In this document: one piece after another, positions 32,630-41,910 of the stretch
Numbering within the stretch: the stretch's first letter is position 1
Layout of the letters: every line of letters begins with the position of its first letter
DNA from: Dietzia cinnamea NBRC 102147
Lineage (GTDB): Bacteria; Actinomycetota; Actinomycetes; Mycobacteriales; Mycobacteriaceae
Reading direction: 5' to 3'
Length of the DNA: 64,000 nt
Assembly (NCBI RefSeq): GCF_001571065.1
Contig: NZ_BCSW01000001.1
Coordinates: forward strand, 62,001 to 126,000
Notes under the pieces: generated by a model
What the model was told of the DNA's origin: nothing
The model's input: the letters and a program-made list of their open reading frames with translations, nothing else
Databases searched by the model: none
Program-made: the position numbers and the translations under genes

Positions 32630-33598
32630 TCAGCCCTTGACGCGCCGCTGCCGCGCGAACTCCGACAGCACCACGCCCGCCGCGACGGAGGCGTTGAGGC
32701 TCTCCACCTCCGAGGCGATCGGGATCGACAGGATCGAATCGCAGTTCTCACGCACCAACCGGGACAGACCCTTGCCCTCGGAGCCCACCACGATGACCGT
32801 GGGCCCGGTGCCGTCGTAGTCGTCCAGCGAGACGTCACCGCCGGCGTCGAGGCCGACGAGCTGCACCCCGGCCTTGGCCCAGTCGAGCAGCGTCCGGTTG
32901 AGGTTGGTCGCCCTGGCGACGGGGAGCCGGGCGGCGGCGCCGGCGGAGGTCCGCCACGCGACGGCCGTGATGGAGGCACTGCGACGCTCGGGGATGAGGA
33001 CCCCGTGCCCGCCGAAGGCCGCGACCGAGCGGATGACGGCGCCGAGGTTGCGCGTATCCGTGATGTTGTCCAGGGCCACGAGCAGCGCGGGCTCGGAGGA
33101 ACCCATCGCCATGTCCAGCAGGTCAGCGGGGTCGGTGTACTGGTAAGGCGGCACCTGGAGGCCGACGCCCTGGTGCATGCCGTTCGACACCATGCGGTCG
33201 AGGTCGGTGCGCGGCACCTCGAGGATGGAGATGCCCTTGCCGGCGGCGAGGTGGACGGCCTCGGTCAGCCGCTCGTCAGCGTCCGAGCCGATCGCGACGT
33301 ACAGCGCGGTCGCGGGAACGCCGGCTCGGAGGCATTCCAGCACCGGATTGCGGCCCACCACGTACTCGGGGCCGTCGGCCTGCTTCTGTGCCTGGCGGCG
33401 GCGCTGCTGCGCGCCCTCGGCCTTGCGGTTGGCGGCCTTGGCCCGGCGGTGTGCTGGGTGGTAGGTCCGGTCCTCCGCCTTGGGGGTGGCGCCACGCGCC
33501 TCCAGTCCTCGGCGCCGTTGGCCGCCCGACCCGACGACCTGGCCCTTCTTGGTGCCGGACTTGCGGATGGCTCCGCGCCGACTCGAGTTACCTGCCAT
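32630..33598 (-). CDS. rlmB: 23S rRNA Gm2251-type methyltransferase (RlmB/TrmH family)
   Basis: Predicted 322-residue SPOUT methyltransferase. The N-terminal ~70 residues are Arg/Lys-rich. A substrate-binding domain follows ([14 protein letters not shown]), then the knotted SAM domain with [33 protein letters not shown] and [18 protein letters not shown]. It 2'-O-methylates a ribose in 23S rRNA. The ATG at 33598 is one base after the cysS stop, and cysS-rlmB order matches Rv3580c-Rv3579c of M. tuberculosis. Confidence 0.9.
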   Translation of the reverse strand: MAGNSSRRGAIRKSGTKKGQVVGSGGQRRRGLEARGATPKAEDRTYHPAHRRAKAANRKAEGAQQRRRQAQKQADGPEYVVGRNPVLECLRAGVPATALYVAIGSDADERLTEAVHLAAGKGISILEVPRTDLDRMVSNGMHQGVGLQVPPYQYTDPADLLDMAMGSSEPALLVALDNITDTRNLGAVIRSVAAFGGHGVLIPERRSASITAVAWRTSAGAAARLPVARATNLNRTLLDWAKAGVQLVGLDAGGDVSLDDYDGTGPTVIVVGSEGKGLSRLVRENCDSILSIPIASEVESLNASVAAGVVLSEFARQRRVKG

Positions 33599-33599
33599 G

Positions 33600-35036
33600 T
33601 CAGTCCTTCCGGTGGGCGAGCGACCACTTCTGGCCGTCCGCGGTGTCGGCCACCTCGATACCCGCCGCGACCAGTCGGTCACGGATGGCGTCGGCGGTGG
33701 CGAAATCCTTGTCGGCCCGTGCCTGAGCGCGGGCCTCGAGCTCCGCGCGGACGAGGAGGTCGAGGGCGGTGAGGGCGGCGTCATCGCCGCCCGCGGCGGA
33801 GGTCCACTGCGGGTCGAGCGGGTCGACACCGAGTACCGCGGTCATCGCCCGGACGGACGAGGCCGCGGTAAGCGCCGCTTCCGTGTCTCCCGCCGACAGC
33901 GCGGTGTTGCCGGCCCGCACCCGACCGTGGATCTCCGCCAGCGCGGCGGGCACCCCCAGATCGTCGTCCATCGCGGCGGCGAACGCCTCCGTCCACTCAC
34001 CGACGGGCACCCCGGCGTCCGGCCCCGTGCCCGACTTGACGGCCTCGTCCACCCGCTGCACGAACGCCTCGATCCGCCGGTACGCGGCGGCCGCCTCCTG
34101 CAGTGCTTCGGGAGAGTATTCCAGCATCGAGCGGTAATGCGCACTTCCGAGGTAGTAGCGGAGTTCCACCGGCCGGACGGCGGTGAGGATGTTCGGCACG
34201 CTGAGCACGTTGCCGAGCGACTTGCTCATCTTCTCGCCGGCCATCGTCACCCAGCCGTTGTGCAGCCAGTAGCGGGCGAATCCGTCGCCGGCGGCGTGGG
34301 ACTGCGCGGCCTCGTTCTCGTGGTGCGGGAACTGCAGGTCGAGCCCGCCGCCGTGGATGTCGAAAGTGCCGCCCAGGTACCAGGTGGCCATGGCCGAGCA
34401 CTCGAGGTGCCAGCCGGGCCGACCGTCGCCCCAGGGGGTGGGCCAGCTGGGTTCGCCGGGCTTGGCGGCCTTCCACAGGGCGAAGTCGCGGGGGTCCCGC
34501 TTGCCGCGAAGGTCGGCGGACTCGCCCTGGTCGACCTCGTCGAGCCGGTGGCCGGACAGGTGCCCGTAGTCGCCCTCGGGCGCGGCCGACCACGCCGCGA
34601 CGTCGAAGTAGACGCTGCCCTCGGCCGGGTAGGCGTACCCGCGCTCGATGAGGCGTTCCATGTACTCGATCATCTGGGTCATGTGCCCGGTGGCGCGGGG
34701 TTCGGTGGACGGCGGTAGCACGCCGAGCGCGTCGTAGGCGCGGGTGAACTCGCGTTCGTGGGTGGCGGCCCACTCCCACCAGGGGCGTCCGTTCTCGGCG
34801 GCCTTGGTGAGGATCTTGTCGTCGATGTCGGTGACGTTGCGCACGAACGCGACGTCGTAGCCGGTCGACAGCAGCCAGCGGCGCAGGATGTCGAACGCGA
34901 CACCGGAGCGGACGTGGCCGATGTGGGGGACGGCCTGGGGGGTGGCTCCACAGAGGTAGACCGACGCGTGCCCTTCCCGGACGGGGGTGAACTCCCGGAG
35001 GGAGCGGGTGGCGGTGTCGTAGAGATGGAGCGTCAC
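33600..35036 (-). CDS. cysS: Cysteinyl-tRNA synthetase
   Basis: Predicted 478-residue class I synthetase. HIGH motif in [14 protein letters not shown] in [11 protein letters not shown], zinc ligands in YLCGATPQ and [10 protein letters not shown], and [15 protein letters not shown]. The C-terminal DALR-type helical domain ends in [17 protein letters not shown]. The GTG at 35036 begins the conserved [17 protein letters not shown] ends 8 bases upstream, so it may also have its own leaderless promoter although it follows ispF by 28 bases. Confidence 0.93.
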   Translation of the reverse strand: MTLHLYDTATRSLREFTPVREGHASVYLCGATPQAVPHIGHVRSGVAFDILRRWLLSTGYDVAFVRNVTDIDDKILTKAAENGRPWWEWAATHEREFTRAYDALGVLPPSTEPRATGHMTQMIEYMERLIERGYAYPAEGSVYFDVAAWSAAPEGDYGHLSGHRLDEVDQGESADLRGKRDPRDFALWKAAKPGEPSWPTPWGDGRPGWHLECSAMATWYLGGTFDIHGGGLDLQFPHHENEAAQSHAAGDGFARYWLHNGWVTMAGEKMSKSLGNVLSVPNILTAVRPVELRYYLGSAHYRSMLEYSPEALQEAAAAYRRIEAFVQRVDEAVKSGTGPDAGVPVGEWTEAFAAAMDDDLGVPAALAEIHGRVRAGNTALSAGDTEAALTAASSVRAMTAVLGVDPLDPQWTSAAGGDDAALTALDLLVRAELEARAQARADKDFATADAIRDRLVAAGIEVADTADGQKWSLAHRKD

Positions 35037-35064
35037 GGGGCCCGAGTCTACCGGTGCGCCCGCG

Positions 35065-35547
35065 TCAGGCCCGGTAGACCAGCGCCGTGGCGGCGGCGGA
35101 GACCCCCTCGCCGCGTCCCGTGAAGCCCATTCCGTCAGTGGTGGTGGCGGAGACGGAGACGGGTGCGCCGATGATCTCACCGAGCCGTCGTTCGGCCTCG
35201 ACGCGTCGGGGGCCCATCTTGGGGCGGTTGCCGACCATCTGGACGGCGGCGTTGCCGATGATCCATCCGTGCCGAGCCAGTTCGTCGCACGCCTCGCGCA
35301 GCAGTCGTTCGCCGGAGACGTCGTCGTACTCGGGCCGCCCGGTTCCGACGAGAGCACCGAGGTCGCCGAGCCCGGCGGCCGACAGCAGGGCGTCGATCAG
35401 GGAGTGGGCCACGACGTCGCCGTCGGAGTGCCCCTCGCAGCCGTGGTCGTCGGGGAAGTGCAGGCAGGCCATCATGCAGGGCTTGCCCGGTTCGACGCGG
35501 TGGGCGTCGGTGCCGATCCCGACTCGGGGGATGACGGGTCCGGTCAT
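35065..35547 (-). CDS. ispF: 2-C-methyl-D-erythritol 2,4-cyclodiphosphate synthase
   Basis: Predicted 160-residue enzyme of the MEP isoprenoid pathway, cyclising CDP-methylerythritol 2-phosphate. Zinc ligands in GIGTDAHRV and the active-site [17 protein letters not shown] are present; [14 protein letters not shown] closes the cytidine pocket. ATGA overlap with ispD. In the usual E. coli enzyme the same motifs occur at the same spacing. Confidence 0.95.
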   Translation of the reverse strand: MTGPVIPRVGIGTDAHRVEPGKPCMMACLHFPDDHGCEGHSDGDVVAHSLIDALLSAAGLGDLGALVGTGRPEYDDVSGERLLREACDELARHGWIIGNAAVQMVGNRPKMGPRRVEAERRLGEIIGAPVSVSATTTDGMGFTGRGEGVSAAATALVYRA

Positions 35548-36362
35548 TTCTCCTCCTGGGGGCCGACGTGGACGAGCGCGCCGGGGGCGGGCGCACCGGG
35601 GTCGAGTTCGGCGAGGGCCCGGGCGTGGTCATCGGCGGTGGTGATCTTGAACGCGAGCGGGTCGCCGGGGACCGTGGCGACGCGGTCGCCGGTCCGCTCG
35701 ACGAGTCCTGCGTCGTCGGTGGTCACGTCCCCGGCGGCGTCGTAGGCGGCGAGCAGGACGTCGGGCGCGAAGCCCTGGGGCGTCTGAACGGCGCGGAGGG
35801 CGGCACGGTCGGGAGTGCCGACGACGTAGCCGTCAGCGTCGACCTGCTTGACGGTGTCGACGACCGGGAGGACGGGGACCACCGCGACCGCGCCGCCGCG
35901 AACGGCCGTCACCACGCGCCGGATCGCGTCGGGGGGCGTGAGGCAGCGCGCCGCGTCGTGCACGAGCAGGACGTCGTAGACCGCCGCGCGGGGGCGGCGT
36001 CGGTGGGCGGTCAGCGCCGCGAGACCGTTGCGCACCGAGTCGGTGCGCTCCGCGCCCCCGGTGGTGACGACGACGAGGTGGTCGTCGTCCCGGAGGTGGG
36101 CCAGCTCCGACTCGGCCTGTGCGACGCGGTCCGCGGGGACCACGGCGACGACGTCGTCGACGGCACCGGAGGTCAGCAGGCCGGCGACGGCCCGCTCGAG
36201 CATGGTGCGACCGTGTAGCTCGACGAACGCCTTGGGCAGTCCTGCTCCGAGCCGGACGCCGGATCCGGCCGCGGGGACGACGGCGGCCACCCTGCCCGTG
36301 CGGGCGGGGTGGCCGTCGATACCGTGTCCGGGCGCGTCCCCGGGCGTGCGCTGACCCGTCAT
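35544..36362 (-). CDS. ispD: 2-C-methyl-D-erythritol 4-phosphate cytidylyltransferase
   Basis: Predicted 272-residue nucleotidyltransferase of the MEP pathway. CTP-binding [34 protein letters not shown] and [15 protein letters not shown] are diagnostic. The ATG at 36362 lies 22 bases after the carD stop; residues 1-25 are a variable leader. Order carD-ispD-ispF-cysS-rlmB is as in mycobacteria, except that carD is on the same strand here. Confidence 0.94.
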   Translation of the reverse strand: MTGQRTPGDAPGHGIDGHPARTGRVAAVVPAAGSGVRLGAGLPKAFVELHGRTMLERAVAGLLTSGAVDDVVAVVPADRVAQAESELAHLRDDDHLVVVTTGGAERTDSVRNGLAALTAHRRRPRAAVYDVLLVHDAARCLTPPDAIRRVVTAVRGGAVAVVPVLPVVDTVKQVDADGYVVGTPDRAALRAVQTPQGFAPDVLLAAYDAAGDVTTDDAGLVERTGDRVATVPGDPLAFKITTADDHARALAELDPGAPAPGALVHVGPQEEK

Positions 36363-36384
36363 GCCGTCTGGTGGGCGGCGGGTG

Positions 36385-36879
36385 TCACGCCGGGGCGGCG
36401 GAGCCCAGCACCTCGTCGAGGAGGGCGTCCGCACGCTCCTCGTCGGAGCGCTCGGCGAGCGCCAGCTCACCGACGAGCACCTGGCGCGCCTTGGCGAGCA
36501 TCCGCTTCTCGCCGGCGGACAGGCCGCGGTCGAGGTCGCGGTGCCAGAGGTCACGGACGACCTCGGCCACCTTGTTGACGTCGCCGGAGGCGAGCTTCTC
36601 GCCGTTGGCCTTGTAGCGGCGGGACCAGTTGGTGGGCTCCTCCGCGTGCTCGGTGCGCAGGACCTCGAAGACCTTGTCGAGACCCGCCTGGTCCACGACG
36701 TCGCGCACGCCCACGTACTCGGCGTTCTCGGCCGGTACCTTCACCGTGAGGTCGCCCTGTGAGACCTTGAGGACGAGGTATTCCTTCTCGGTGCCCTTGA
36801 CCGTCCGCATCTCGATCGCCTGAATGGTGGCGGCGCCGTGATGCGGGTAGACGACGGTGTCGCCGACCTTGAACTCCAT
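36385..36879 (-). CDS. carD: CarD RNA-polymerase-binding regulator
   Basis: Predicted 164-residue essential transcription factor that binds the RNA polymerase beta subunit and stabilises open complexes at rRNA and other promoters. The N-terminal RID domain begins [17 protein letters not shown]; the C-terminal helical DNA-binding domain carries [13 protein letters not shown] with the conserved Trp that wedges the minor groove, and [28 protein letters not shown] precedes the ATG; TAAGAT at 36912-36907 is the likely -10 box. Confidence 0.96.
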   Translation of the reverse strand: MEFKVGDTVVYPHHGAATIQAIEMRTVKGTEKEYLVLKVSQGDLTVKVPAENAEYVGVRDVVDQAGLDKVFEVLRTEHAEEPTNWSRRYKANGEKLASGDVNKVAEVVRDLWHRDLDRGLSAGEKRMLAKARQVLVGELALAERSDEERADALLDEVLGSAAPA

Positions 36880-37076
36880 GAGTGGCTTTCCCCTTTCGAC
36901 TTACCTATCTTAGCACGCCCTCAGTGCAGGCGTTTTCCGTTTGCGCAGGTCAGCAACCTGCCGGGCGTGACGGCACGTTCGCGGGGGCGGGAACGGGATA
37001 CTCTGCCGCAGGTCCGGACCCGCAGTGGACTACGATGAGACCGGCCTGAGAGACGACCATCCCCGAGGAGCCTGAC

Positions 37077-37646
37077 GTGACTTCACCGAACACCGGCCTG
37101 CGCCGCACCGCGCTCGTAGTCCTGGCCGTGGGCGCCGCCCTCGGGGCGTCGGCCTGCAGCGCCGGCCAGGTCTCGCAGACGGCCAACCAGGTCGCCGCGG
37201 TCGACGGTGGACGCGGTGAGGCCGGCGACCTCGCGGTCAACGACCTGCAGGTGGTCGTCCCCGAGAACGGCGGGGAGGCCCGCGTCGGTTTCGTCGCCTC
37301 CTTCAGCGGCCACGGCCTGGGTGAGCCCGTCTCCCTGGACAGCGTCCAGATCGACGGGACCCCCGTCCAACTCGGTGAGACTCAGCCGCTCGAGCGTGGC
37401 TGCTCGATCGTGGTCGACGCCCGCGAGAACGCCGAGCCCGTCCCGGTCGAGGGCGTGTGCGTCGAGCAGACCACCGCCACCCTGCCGTCGGCGGAGGACC
37501 TGCACATCGGCACCTCGGTGCCCGCCACCGTCTCCTTCTCGAACGGCGACCGCATCGAGACCAGGGCCGCCGTCGTCGGTGAGATCCTCGAGGCTGGCGA
37601 GTACACCCGTCCGGCGGAGTTCGTCGGCGAGTCCGAGGGGCACTGA
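37077..37646 (+). CDS. lpqE: Lipoprotein LpqE-like
   Basis: Predicted 189-residue secreted lipoprotein. The signal peptide has a hydrophobic core TALVVLAVGAALGASAC with a lipobox-like ASAC. The mature part has an Ig-like beta pattern (DLAVNDLQVVVPENGGEA) and two cysteines (CSIVVDAREN, VEGVCVEQT) that could form a disulfide. The GTG at 37077 has GAGGAG 6 bases upstream, and TACGAT at 37031-37036 may be the -10 box. It is called LpqE from its place between carD and disA. Function unknown. Confidence 0.75.
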   Translation: MTSPNTGLRRTALVVLAVGAALGASACSAGQVSQTANQVAAVDGGRGEAGDLAVNDLQVVVPENGGEARVGFVASFSGHGLGEPVSLDSVQIDGTPVQLGETQPLERGCSIVVDARENAEPVPVEGVCVEQTTATLPSAEDLHIGTSVPATVSFSNGDRIETRAAVVGEILEAGEYTRPAEFVGESEGH

Positions 37647-37698
37647 CACGTCCGCCCTCTCCGCCCGCTCGGCTGACGGTTCGTCGGTCGACCCCGAG

Positions 37699-38757
37699 AT
37701 GCGCGCCGTGCTGCGCCGTCTCGCCCCGGGCACGGCGCTGCGTGACGCACTCGACCGGATCCGTCGCAGCGGCACCGGTGGCCTCGTGGTGCTCGGCGAC
37801 GACCCGGTCGTCCGGGCCGTCTGCGACGGCGGCGTGGAACTCGACGTCGAGTTCACCCCGGCCCGCCTGCGAGAACTGAGCAAGATGGACGGCGCGGTCG
37901 TGCTCTCCACCGATGGTTCCCGCATCACCCGTGCCAACGTCCATCTCGTGCCGGATCCTTCGCTGCCCGCCGTCGAGACGGGCACCCGACACCGCGCCGC
38001 GGAGCGGACGGCCGCGCACACCGGCGTGCCCACCGTCGCCGTTTCGGCGTCGATGACCACGGTCACCGTCTACGCTGGCGGTCTGGCCCGCGTGCTCGCG
38101 GACCCGGTCGTGCTGCTCGCGCGCGCCGACCAGACGGTCGCGACCATGGAGCGTCACGGTGCCCACGCCGCCCGCGCCCGCGCCCGACTCGACCGGGCGG
38201 AGATGGGCGACTACGCCTCCGTCCGCGACGTGGTGGCCATGGCCCAGCGATTGCTCCGCCTCGAGCGCCTGGGCGCCGAGCTCGCCGAGCTCACCGTGGA
38301 GATGGGCGAGTACGGCCGGCAGACCGCTCTCCAGCTGGAGGAGCTGCTCTCCGACACCCCGGATGAACTGCGGGGTCTCGTGGCCGACCACCTGCGGGTC
38401 GAGCCCGTCGACGGTGATCGCCGCCCCGTCCCGACCGCCGAGCAGATCGAGGTCGGGCTCGAGCGGCTGGCCGCACTCTCCGACGCCGACCTCCTCCTGC
38501 CCGCTCCGGTGGCGCGCTGCCTGGGGCTGCCGGCCGAGCCCGAGGATCTCGACGACCACGTGACCGCCCGGGGGTACCGCATGCTGACGCACATCCCGCG
38601 CCTGCGGCCGGTGCAGATCACGGCCCTCGTCGAGCGCTTCGGCTCGGTCCCGGCGCTGCTCTCGGCCGAGCAGTCGGACTTCGCGGACGTCGAGGGCGTC
38701 GGCGCGCTGTGGGCGCGGCACGTCCACCAGCGCCTCACGGGCCTGGGCATCGTCTGA
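37699..38757 (+). CDS. disA: Diadenylate cyclase DisA
   Basis: Predicted 352-residue enzyme making cyclic di-AMP from two ATP and scanning DNA for branched structures. The DAC domain has DGA at 64-66 (KMDGAVVLSTDGSRI) and RHR at 97-99 (GTRHRAAERTA). A helical spine follows, and a C-terminal helix-hairpin-helix (ALVERFGSVPALLSAEQSDF and DVEGVGALWARHV) binds DNA. ATG 37699 starts just before the conserved RRLAPGTALRDAL; no earlier start codon in frame after the lpqE stop is evident. radA, usually just upstream, is missing. Confidence 0.92.
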   Translation: MRAVLRRLAPGTALRDALDRIRRSGTGGLVVLGDDPVVRAVCDGGVELDVEFTPARLRELSKMDGAVVLSTDGSRITRANVHLVPDPSLPAVETGTRHRAAERTAAHTGVPTVAVSASMTTVTVYAGGLARVLADPVVLLARADQTVATMERHGAHAARARARLDRAEMGDYASVRDVVAMAQRLLRLERLGAELAELTVEMGEYGRQTALQLEELLSDTPDELRGLVADHLRVEPVDGDRRPVPTAEQIEVGLERLAALSDADLLLPAPVARCLGLPAEPEDLDDHVTARGYRMLTHIPRLRPVQITALVERFGSVPALLSAEQSDFADVEGVGALWARHVHQRLTGLGIV

Positions 38758-38769
38758 CCCGGGCGCGGC

Positions 38770-39426
38770 TCAGGACTCGGGGGCCTCGACGACGTTGAAC
38801 GTGGCCGCCGGGCTGAAGACGTTCCCGACCAGCGCGTACACCTGGTACGCGCCCACCTCCACGGGCGTGCGGTCTGCCTCGGAGCACGCGCCCTCCGCCG
38901 AGCGGCGGCCGGTCCAGTCGATCTGCCGCGGCTCGGGCTCGTCGGGACGCAACTCGACCTCGTCCTCGTCGCGCGGGGTCGTGCAGTCGATGCTCGACCA
39001 CACCTTGGAGTTGTCGTCCAGGCGGTACACCTCGAACGACAGCGGCGCCTCCGCCAGATCGCGGTCGCAGGTGGTGTCCGAGACGTTGACGATGTTCACG
39101 AAGAACCGCACGTCCTGCCCCACCGCCACGTTCGGCTCGGCGGGCCAGACGTCCAGGCGCAGGTCCTCGTCCGCGCACCGGCCCCGCGAGGCACCACCGT
39201 CGTCGTCGCGCGACGAGGTCTCGGTGGTCGACGTCTCCGAAGTGGCCACCGGCTCAGTGGAGCCCGCGTCGCCGGTGGCGGTCTCCTGGGTGTCCGTGCC
39301 GGTGTCCCGCGAGGCGAGGAAGAGCGCGAGCACCACGACCAGGGCGGCGACGACCGCGACGACCACCGCGGCGACGCGGCGACGCACATAGACTTCACGC
39401 GGAAGGGGGCCCTGGGGTTCGTGCAC
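38770..39426 (-). CDS. Membrane-anchored protein, Rv3587c-like
   Basis: Predicted 218-residue protein with a short basic cytoplasmic head, one transmembrane helix (residues ~17-39, VAAVVVAVVAALVVVLALFL) and a Thr/Ser-rich stalk to ~residue 80. The extracellular beta-rich domain has four cysteines (RCADEDL, TTCDRDL, IDCTTP, GACSEAD) that could form two disulfides. The GTG at 39426 has TAGAGT ending 7 bases upstream. It sits between disA and a carbonic anhydrase, as Rv3587c does. Function unknown. Confidence 0.75.
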   Translation of the reverse strand: MHEPQGPLPREVYVRRRVAAVVVAVVAALVVVLALFLASRDTGTDTQETATGDAGSTEPVATSETSTTETSSRDDDGGASRGRCADEDLRLDVWPAEPNVAVGQDVRFFVNIVNVSDTTCDRDLAEAPLSFEVYRLDDNSKVWSSIDCTTPRDEDEVELRPDEPEPRQIDWTGRRSAEGACSEADRTPVEVGAYQVYALVGNVFSPAATFNVVEAPES

Positions 39427-39510
39427 GTGCCCAACTCTAGAGCCGAGCCCGCGCCCCGTCGGACCTGCGGCGCGGCGTGTCCCCCAGACGGCACCGCCGG
39501 TGGGTGGCCG

Positions 39511-40164
39511 CTAGACCGCGACCATCTCCTCGCCCGGGCCGTGCGGGACGTCCTGGACGTCTCCGATGGCGCTGCGGAGGTACGCGTGACCGTCGGAGAG
39601 CTTGTAGGTGACCCCGACGATCGCCAGGCGGCCCTCGTCGATCCGGTCGCTGATGATCTTGGACCGCTGCTTGAGCAGTTCGCCCGTCTCCAGCACGTGG
39701 CGCGCCTCGAAGTCGTCTGTCGTGCTCAGTCCCTCGCGACGGCCGTTGAGGATCGACGGCGACACCTTCTCGACCACGTCACGCAGGAAACCGGGCGGGA
39801 TCTCCCCGGTCGCCAACGCGTCCGTGGTGGCCTTCACCGCGCCACAGCTGTCGTGGCCCAGCACGACGATCAGAGGGGTGTCGAGCACGTACACGGCGTA
39901 CTCGATGGACCCGAGCACCGCGGTGTCGATGATGTGACCCGCCGTGCGGATGACGAACAGGTCACCGAGACCCTGGTCGAAGATGATCTCGGCCGCCACC
40001 CGCGAGTCGGAGCACCCGAACAGCACCGCCTTGGGGTGCTGCGCGGCGACGAGCTTCTCGCGCCGCTCGGTATTCTGACTCGGATGACGCATCTGGCCCT
40101 CGACGAACCGGTGGTTGCCGTCGCGCAGCGAGGCCCAGGCACTGATCGGGTTGGTATGAGGCAT
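39511..40164 (-). CDS. canB: Beta-carbonic anhydrase
   Basis: Predicted 217-residue zinc enzyme that hydrates CO2 to bicarbonate. Zinc ligands Cys51 (FGCSDSR), His104 and Cys107 (LGHDSCGAV) and the Asp53-Arg55 dyad are intact. The N-terminus SAWASLRDGNHRFVEG and length fit the mycobacterial CanB type. It is divergent from mutY with 38 bases between starts, so promoters must overlap. Confidence 0.93.
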   Translation of the reverse strand: MPHTNPISAWASLRDGNHRFVEGQMRHPSQNTERREKLVAAQHPKAVLFGCSDSRVAAEIIFDQGLGDLFVIRTAGHIIDTAVLGSIEYAVYVLDTPLIVVLGHDSCGAVKATTDALATGEIPPGFLRDVVEKVSPSILNGRREGLSTTDDFEARHVLETGELLKQRSKIISDRIDEGRLAIVGVTYKLSDGHAYLRSAIGDVQDVPHGPGEEMVAV

Positions 40165-40202
40165 GTCTCACATTGTGCACGTACCTTCCGGAGGGATCAT
40201 CG

Positions 40203-41087
40203 GTGACCTCCCCCGGGGCCCACGGCATCGACACTCCCTCCCTGCTCTCCTGGTTCTCCGGTGCCGGCCGTCCCCTGCCTTGGCGCGAGGACGGCGTGAG
40301 CGCCTGGGAGATCCTGTTGTGTGAGGTGATGAGTCAGCAGACGCCCGTCGCCCGGGTCGAGCCGGTCTGGCGCGACTGGCTCGCGCGGTGGCCGGGCCCG
40401 GCCGAACTCGCCGCCGCCGCCCCCGCGGACGTGATCCGCATGTGGGGCAAACTCGGCTACCCGCGGCGGGCGTTGCGACTGCGGGAGTGCGCTGCCGTCG
40501 TCGTCGAGAAGTTCCACGGCGAGGTCCCCACCGAGGTCGAAGACCTCCTCACGCTCCCCGGTGTCGGCGACTACACCGCGCGCGCCGTCGCCTGCTTCGC
40601 CCACGGGCAGGCGGTACCGGTGGTCGACACCAACGTGCGGCGCGTCGTCGCCCGGGCGGTCAACGGGGTCGCCGAGGCCGGGCCGCCGTCGATCCGGCGC
40701 GACCTCGCCGCCGTGGAGGCGCTGCTCCCCGACGAATGCCAGGAGGCGGTGACGTTCTCGGTCGCGATGATGGAACTGGGCGCGCTCGTGTGCACCGCGC
40801 GGAGCCCCGACTGCGACGCCTGTCCGCTCGCCGCATCGTGCGCGTGGGTCGCCGCCGGCAGACCCGCGTGGGACGGGCCCCGCCGCAAGGCGCAGACGTA
40901 CGCGGGCACCGACCGGCAGGTGCGCGGCCTACTGCTGGACGTGCTGCGCGACGGCGACGGCACCGCCACCGCCGCGCGTCTGGTCGCCGTGTGGCCGGAC
41001 ACGGTCCAACGCGACCGCGCGCTGGACTCCCTGTTGGCCGACGGACTCGTGGTGCGGACCGGGGAACGGTACTCACTGCCCGCGTAG
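40203..41087 (+). CDS. mutY: A/G-specific adenine glycosylase MutY
   Basis: Predicted 294-residue base-excision repair enzyme removing adenine opposite 8-oxoguanine. Catalytic Glu in LLCEVMSQQTPVARVEPVW, helix-hairpin-helix LPGVGDYTARAV, catalytic Asp in VPVVDTNVRRV, and a [4Fe-4S] loop C-x6-C-x2-C-x5-C (CTARSPDCDACPLAASC). The GTG at 40203 is preferred because GGAGGG at 40190-40195 stands 7 bases upstream; a GTG at 40173 has none. The C-terminal 8-oxoG recognition domain is short, as in mycobacterial MutY. Confidence 0.92.
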   Translation: MTSPGAHGIDTPSLLSWFSGAGRPLPWREDGVSAWEILLCEVMSQQTPVARVEPVWRDWLARWPGPAELAAAAPADVIRMWGKLGYPRRALRLRECAAVVVEKFHGEVPTEVEDLLTLPGVGDYTARAVACFAHGQAVPVVDTNVRRVVARAVNGVAEAGPPSIRRDLAAVEALLPDECQEAVTFSVAMMELGALVCTARSPDCDACPLAASCAWVAAGRPAWDGPRRKAQTYAGTDRQVRGLLLDVLRDGDGTATAARLVAVWPDTVQRDRALDSLLADGLVVRTGERYSLPA

Positions 41088-41092
41088 CCGAC

Positions 41093-41111
41093 TGAGGGTA
41101 GGCTCACCTGC
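41093..41111. promoter_or_regulatory. IdeR/DtxR-type iron box before mhuD
   Basis: TGAGGGTAGGCTCACCTGC matches the 19-base iron-box consensus TTAGGTTAGGCTAACCTAA at 14 positions. Its TAGGCT core (41099-41104) doubles as a -10 box 7 bases before the mhuD ATG. Iron-loaded IdeR would therefore block transcription. Confidence 0.75.
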
Positions 41112-41426
41112 ATGGCCGTCGTGAAGATCAACGCCCTCAACGTCCCGCCGCAGGCCGGTGCCGAGCTCGAGCGCCGCTTCTCCGAGCGCGCCCACACGGT
41201 GGAGAACTCCCCCGGTTTCCTCGGCTTCCAGCTGCTGCGTCCCACCGGCGGGGAGACCCGCTACTTCGTGGTGACCATGTGGGAGGACGACGAATCGTTC
41301 GCCGCCTGGCGCGACGGGGACGCCCGCGCCGCCCACGCCGGCCAGCGGGGCGAGCCCGTCGCCGAGGGTGCCAACCTGCTGGAGTTCGACGTCGTGATGG
41401 ACGTCAAGCCCTCCGCCTCCGCCTGA
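41112..41426 (+). CDS. mhuD: Heme-degrading monooxygenase MhuD
   Basis: Predicted 104-residue ferredoxin-like-fold homodimer that opens heme to free iron and a mycobilin-type product without releasing CO. The MhuD residues Asn7, Trp66 and His75 are all at their exact positions, and RAHTVENSPGFLGFQLLRP is almost the mycobacterial sequence. The ATG at 41112 is leaderless by position. The iron box immediately upstream fits induction during iron starvation. Confidence 0.93.
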   Translation: MAVVKINALNVPPQAGAELERRFSERAHTVENSPGFLGFQLLRPTGGETRYFVVTMWEDDESFAAWRDGDARAAHAGQRGEPVAEGANLLEFDVVMDVKPSASA

Positions 41427-41468
41427 TACCAGCCGCGCCTCCCGCACCGCACGCCGCGCATCCCTCGT

Positions 41469-41861
41469 ATGGACCGGATCGCCGAGCAGCCCTTCGCCCT
41501 CGCGTTCAGCACGCTGTTCGTGATCGTCATGCTGCGCGCCAACGCCACCTACTGGCTCGGCCGGGGCGCGCTCCGCGGCGGCCGGCTCAGCGGGCGGTTC
41601 GCCCACCGGCTCGAGGGACCGACCATGCAGCGCGCCCAGCGGCTGTCCGCCCGCTACGGCGTACTCGCGGTACCACTGTCCTTCCTCACGGTGGGAGTGC
41701 AGACCGCCATCAACTTCAGCGCCGGCTTCACCGTGATGCCACTGCGGAGGTACCTGCCCGCAGTCACCGTCGGGTGCGTGCTGTGGGCCCTGCTGTATTC
41801 CACCGTCGGCATGGTCGGCTGGGCAGCGATCGCCCCCCTCTGGCACCGCGTCACCGCCTGA
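41469..41861 (+). CDS. Small DedA/VTT-like membrane protein
   Basis: Predicted 130-residue membrane protein with about three hydrophobic segments (residues ~8-25, 65-85, 95-120). The stretch RYGVLAVPLSFLTVGVQTAI followed by FSAGFTVMPLRRYLPA resembles the core of DedA/VTT proteins, which in bacteria take part in lipid or undecaprenyl-phosphate flipping and envelope homeostasis. It is shorter than full DedA proteins (~200). It follows mhuD by 42 bases and may be co-transcribed. Confidence 0.7.
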   Translation: MDRIAEQPFALAFSTLFVIVMLRANATYWLGRGALRGGRLSGRFAHRLEGPTMQRAQRLSARYGVLAVPLSFLTVGVQTAINFSAGFTVMPLRRYLPAVTVGCVLWALLYSTVGMVGWAAIAPLWHRVTA

Positions 41862-41910
41862 CCGGGCCCGCGGATGTGCGGCGGGTGCGGCGGCCGGTGC
41901 GGCGGCGGGC

